The translations under genes and the position numbers were made by a program. The notes under the pieces were generated by a model. The model was not told where the DNA came from. It saw only the letters and a program-made list of their open reading frames with translations, and made no database searches. Shown here one piece after another: positions 49,531 to 52,579 of a stretch of DNA of 52,579 bases. The stretch's first letter is position 1. Each line of letters starts with the position of its first letter. Origin of the DNA: Asaia bogorensis (GTDB lineage: Bacteria; Pseudomonadota; Alphaproteobacteria; SHVZ01). The stretch covers positions 1-52,579 of the forward strand of contig CAMDFP010000003.1 of the NCBI GenBank assembly GCA_945897335.1, given 5' to 3'.

Positions 49531-50013
49531 TCAGACGAAGCGGATCTTGACGATCTCGTACGACTTCGAGCCGCGGGGGGTCACCACCTCGACGGAGTCG
49601 CCGACCGCCTTGCCGATCAGGGCGCGGGCGAGCGGCGAGGTGACCGAGAGCAGACCCTTGGCGATGTCGCTCTCGTCGGCGCCGACGATCTGGTACTTCG
49701 CCTCTTCGTCAGTGTCCTCGTCGGCCAGAGTCACCGTCGCGCCGAAGGTGACGGTCTTTCCGGAGAGCTTCTTGACGTCGATGATCTCGGCCAGGCTGAT
49801 CTTGGCCTCAAGCTCCATCACGCGCCCTTCGATGAAGCTCTGGCGCTCGCGCGCGGCATGGTACTCGGCGTTCTCCGACAGGTCGCCATGGTCGCGCGCT
49901 TCCGCGATCGCTTTGATGATCGCCGGCCGTTCCACTGTCTTCAGCTGACGCAATTCCTCAACCAGCCTTTCATAGCCGGAGAGCGTCATCGGAACCTTGT
50001 CGATACCAGTCAT
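49531..50013 (-). CDS. greA: Transcription elongation factor GreA
   Basis: A 160-residue GreA protein, the normal length. It binds in the secondary channel of RNA polymerase and stimulates cleavage of backtracked RNA. The N-terminal coiled coil runs to about residue 75, with the tip acidic residues in [20 protein letters not shown]. The C-terminal FKBP-like domain has [28 protein letters not shown] and the closing [20 protein letters not shown] 50013 is chosen; a GTG at 50022 is nearer the GGAGGG site and cannot be excluded. It follows carB by 47 bases, a common alphaproteobacterial gene order. Confidence 0.95.
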   Translation of the reverse strand: MTGIDKVPMTLSGYERLVEELRQLKTVERPAIIKAIAEARDHGDLSENAEYHAARERQSFIEGRVMELEAKISLAEIIDVKKLSGKTVTFGATVTLADEDTDEEAKYQIVGADESDIAKGLLSVTSPLARALIGKAVGDSVEVVTPRGSKSYEIVKIRFV

Positions 50014-50060
50014 GCCCGTCACAGACCCTCCTCACCCGCCTTGCAGAAGCGAGACGGAGT

Positions 50061-52579
50061 TCAAAAAGAGCCGCTCACGTAGGATTGCAAGGGAGCTACT
50101 TCAAGCTTGCCGCGTTTCAGGGCGTTGATCCCGCGGACTGCCGCGCGTGCCCCCTCAACGGTCGTATAGTAGGGAATATTGTAAGTCAGCGCCGCCTGGC
50201 GCAAGTCGAAACTGTCTTTGATCGCCTGAGCCCCCTCGGTGGTGTTGAAGACCAGTGCCACATGGCCGGACTTCATGTTGTCGACGATGTGAGGGCGGCC
50301 TTCGGCGACCTTGTTGACGCGTGCGACCGGCAACCCCGCAGCCTTCAACACATCTGCGGTGCCACGGGTTGCCAGCAGCTTGAAGCCCATGGCGACGAGA
50401 TCGCGGCACATCGGCACGATCGTCGGCTTGTCCGAGTCCTTCACCGAGATGAACACCGTGCCGAAGTCCGGAAGAAGCGTGCCGGCGGCGATCTGCGACT
50501 TGAGAAAGGCCTTGGCGAAGTCGGTGTCGATGCCCATGACCTCGCCGGTCGATTTCATCTCGGGACCAAGGATGATGTCGACGCCGGGGAAGCGGGCGAA
50601 GGGGAAGACGGCTTCCTTCACCGCGACGTGCTTGGGGTCGGACGTCGGCAGATTGAAAGTCGACAGCCTCTCGCCGGCCATGACGCGGGCGGCGACCTTG
50701 GCGATGGGAACGCCGGTCGCCTTGGCGACGAAGGGCACGGTGCGGGAGGCGCGCGGATTGACCTCGAGGATGTAGACGTCCTGGTCCTTGACCGCGAATT
50801 GCACGTTCATCAGTCCAACGACGTTCAGCGCCTTCGCCAGCATCGCTGTCTGGCGGCGGATGTCCTCGACCACCTCGCGCGGCAGGGTCTGCGGTGGCAG
50901 CGAGCAGGCGGAATCGCCGGAATGGATACCGGCCTCCTCGATGTGCTCCATGACGCCAGCGATGTAGACGTCGGTGCCGTCGCAGAGCGCGTCGACGTCG
51001 ACCTCGGCGGCGTTGCGGAGGAAACGGTCGATCAGCACCGGGTTCCGGCCCCAGGCGCGCATCGCCTCCTTCATGTAGCGGCGGAGCTGGCCGATCTCGT
51101 GCACGATCTCCATCGCGCGCCCGCCCAGCACGTAGGAGGGGCGGATGACGATCGGATAGCCGATGCGCTGCGCGACCTCCTCGGCTTCCTCGACAGAGGT
51201 CGCAGTGCCGTTCTCCGGCTGGCGGAGGCCGAGCTTCTTCAGGAGCTGCTGGAAGCGCTTGCGGTCCTCGGCGAGATCGATCGCATCCGGTGATGTGCCA
51301 AGGATGGGGATGCCCGCGGCTTCGAGGGCGGCCGCCAGCTTCAGCGGCGTCTGGCCGCCGAACTGGACGATGACGCCGACGATCGTGCCGTTCGCCTGCT
51401 CGGCGTGCACCAACTCGATCACGTCCTCGGCCGTCAGCGGCTCGAAATAGAGACGGTCGGAGGTGTCGTAGTCGGTCGAGACGGTCTCAGGGTTGCAGTT
51501 GACCATCAGCGTCTCGAAGCCGGCGTCCTTCAAGGCGTAGGCGGCGTGGACGCAGCAATAGTCGAACTCGATGCCCTGGCCAATGCGGTTCGGTCCGCCG
51601 CCGAGGATCACCACCTTCCTGCGGTCGGACGGCTCGACTTCGGTCTCGCCATCATACGTCGAGTACATGTACGGCGTCGGCGATGCGAACTCGCCGGCGC
51701 AGGTGTCGATGCGCTTGTAGACGGGGCGGACGTCGAGCTTGCGACGGCGCGCTGTGGCCTCGTCTTCCTCGACCTTGGTGAGTTCGGCCAGGCGTGCATC
51801 GGAGAAGCCCATGCGCTTCAGCCTCCGGAAACCCTCGGCTGTCGCCGGCAAGCCCGACCGGGCGACCTCCGCCTCGGTGTCGATCAACGCCTTCACCTGG
51901 CGGAGGAACCAGGGATCGTAGTGGCAGGCCGCATGCACGTCCTCGATCGAGACGCCGAGCCTGAACGCCTGGGCGATGCGGAGCAGCCGGTCCGGCGTCG
52001 GCTCGGCCAGCACGCGGCGCACGGCCTGCGGATCGACCGCCTCGGGATCGACGCCCGGAAGCTCGACCGGGTTGAGACCGGTCAGGCCCGTCTCCATCGA
52101 ACGGAACGCCTTCTGCAGGGATTCCTGGAAGTTCCGGCCGATCGCCATCGCCTCGCCGACCGACTTCATCGAGGTGGTCAGCAGTGCCTTGGCACCGGGA
52201 AACTTCTCGAAGGTGAAGCGAGGCATCTTGGTGACGACGTAGTCGATGGTCGGCTCGAAGGAGGCCGGCGTCACCTTGGTGATGTCGTTCTGGATCTCGT
52301 CCAGCGTGTAGCCGACCGCGAGCTTGGCCGCGACCTTGGCGATGGGGAAGCCGGTTGCCTTGGATGCCAGCGCGGACGAGCGCGAGACACGCGGGTTCAT
52401 CTCGATGATGACCAGGCGCCCGTCGGCGGGATTGACCGCGAACTGGACGTTGGAGCCGCCGGTGTCGACGCCGATCTCACGGAGCACCGCGATCGAAGCG
52501 TCGCGCATCCGCTGGTATTCTTTGTCGGTCAAGGTCAACGCCGGCGCGACGGTGATTGAATCGCCGGTATGCACACCCA
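50061..52579 (-). CDS. carB: Carbamoyl phosphate synthase large subunit (5' truncated by window end)
   Basis: The frame is open through the last base of the window. It contains about 839 of the expected 1080 or so residues, so roughly 240 N-terminal residues lie outside. CarB makes carbamoyl phosphate for pyrimidine and arginine synthesis from ammonia supplied by CarA, bicarbonate and two ATP. Visible parts are the end of the first ATP-grasp half ([33 protein letters not shown]), the oligomerisation domain, the second ATP-grasp half ([52 protein letters not shown]), and the C-terminal MGS allosteric domain ([12 protein letters not shown]). No anomalies are seen. It is followed by greA. Confidence 0.97.
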   Translation of the reverse strand, partial: GVHTGDSITVAPALTLTDKEYQRMRDASIAVLREIGVDTGGSNVQFAVNPADGRLVIIEMNPRVSRSSALASKATGFPIAKVAAKLAVGYTLDEIQNDITKVTPASFEPTIDYVVTKMPRFTFEKFPGAKALLTTSMKSVGEAMAIGRNFQESLQKAFRSMETGLTGLNPVELPGVDPEAVDPQAVRRVLAEPTPDRLLRIAQAFRLGVSIEDVHAACHYDPWFLRQVKALIDTEAEVARSGLPATAEGFRRLKRMGFSDARLAELTKVEEDEATARRRKLDVRPVYKRIDTCAGEFASPTPYMYSTYDGETEVEPSDRRKVVILGGGPNRIGQGIEFDYCCVHAAYALKDAGFETLMVNCNPETVSTDYDTSDRLYFEPLTAEDVIELVHAEQANGTIVGVIVQFGGQTPLKLAAALEAAGIPILGTSPDAIDLAEDRKRFQQLLKKLGLRQPENGTATSVEEAEEVAQRIGYPIVIRPSYVLGGRAMEIVHEIGQLRRYMKEAMRAWGRNPVLIDRFLRNAAEVDVDALCDGTDVYIAGVMEHIEEAGIHSGDSACSLPPQTLPREVVEDIRRQTAMLAKALNVVGLMNVQFAVKDQDVYILEVNPRASRTVPFVAKATGVPIAKVAARVMAGERLSTFNLPTSDPKHVAVKEAVFPFARFPGVDIILGPEMKSTGEVMGIDTDFAKAFLKSQIAAGTLLPDFGTVFISVKDSDKPTIVPMCRDLVAMGFKLLATRGTADVLKAAGLPVARVNKVAEGRPHIVDNMKSGHVALVFNTTEGAQAIKDSFDLRQAALTYNIPYYTTVEGARAAVRGINALKRGKLEVAPLQSYVSGSF

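Noticed and set aside
1-52579. CRISPR array, tRNA/rRNA genes, insertion sequences, prophage or integrase
   Set aside because: I saw no regularly spaced repeats, no tRNA-like cloverleaf in the short gaps, no transposase or integrase motifs and no target-site duplications.

Overview
The window is high-GC, densely packed bacterial chromosome, most likely from an alphaproteobacterium of the Rhodospirillales/Hyphomicrobiales type. The clues are the carB-greA gene order, FadR-type GntR and GcvA-type LysR regulators, many periplasmic binding-protein transporters, frequent ATGA start/stop overlaps, and a form II molybdenum hydroxylase. No rRNA, tRNA, CRISPR array, insertion sequence or phage gene is visible. 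No gene-free gap exceeds 300 bases, apart from 1543-2042, where the only candidate is a weak 116-codon frame.

Layout. Bases 1-9997 hold a 5'-truncated molybdopterin hydroxylase subunit, a TerC-family membrane protein, a lone peptide-type binding protein, an inositol-phosphatase-family enzyme, a class V aminotransferase overlapping a HAD phosphatase, a pentapeptide-repeat protein and an MFS carrier. Bases 10020-14058 are a complete four-gene ABC importer behind a near-consensus Pho box with a well-placed -10 element, which suggests uptake of a phosphorus-containing compound under phosphate limitation.

Bases 14069-28858 form a peptide/amide-scavenging island. It has three paralogous binding proteins (no permease or ATPase nearby), two divergent M81 (MlrC-type) metallopeptidases, an acetamidase/formamidase-family enzyme, an AstE/AspA-family deacylase, an M19 dipeptidase-like protein lacking several usual metal ligands, a beta-lactamase-fold serine hydrolase and an M20 peptidase. 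A decayed histidine kinase sits inside it. Bases 28876-33551 hold a LysR regulator diverging from a Rieske oxygenase and a dimethylglycine/sarcosine dehydrogenase-like flavoprotein, which together look like an N-demethylation module for a methylated amine such as betaine. A CPA2 antiporter (33548-35257) follows.

Bases 35351-42621 look like a non-phosphorylative deoxysugar (L-fucose-like) pathway: mutarotase, aldo/keto reductase and lactonase on the minus strand; a GntR regulator, DHDPS-family lyase and sugar binding protein with two permeases on the plus strand. The sugar-acid dehydratase and the transporter ATPase are absent. A perfect 14-bp palindrome lies in the divergent control region, and its 10-bp core recurs upstream of a second GntR gene at 42987.

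The remainder has a DUF6356 protein, the second GntR regulator, an acetyltransferase gene broken by one in-frame TGA, an ACMSD-like amidohydrolase, a small protein behind a Fur-like box, a 1034-residue lipoprotein with BNR/Asp-box repeats and a tandem GWWW-type C-terminal repeat, a small lipoprotein, greA and a 5'-truncated carB. All functional statements rest on reading motifs and context by eye; no database search was possible.
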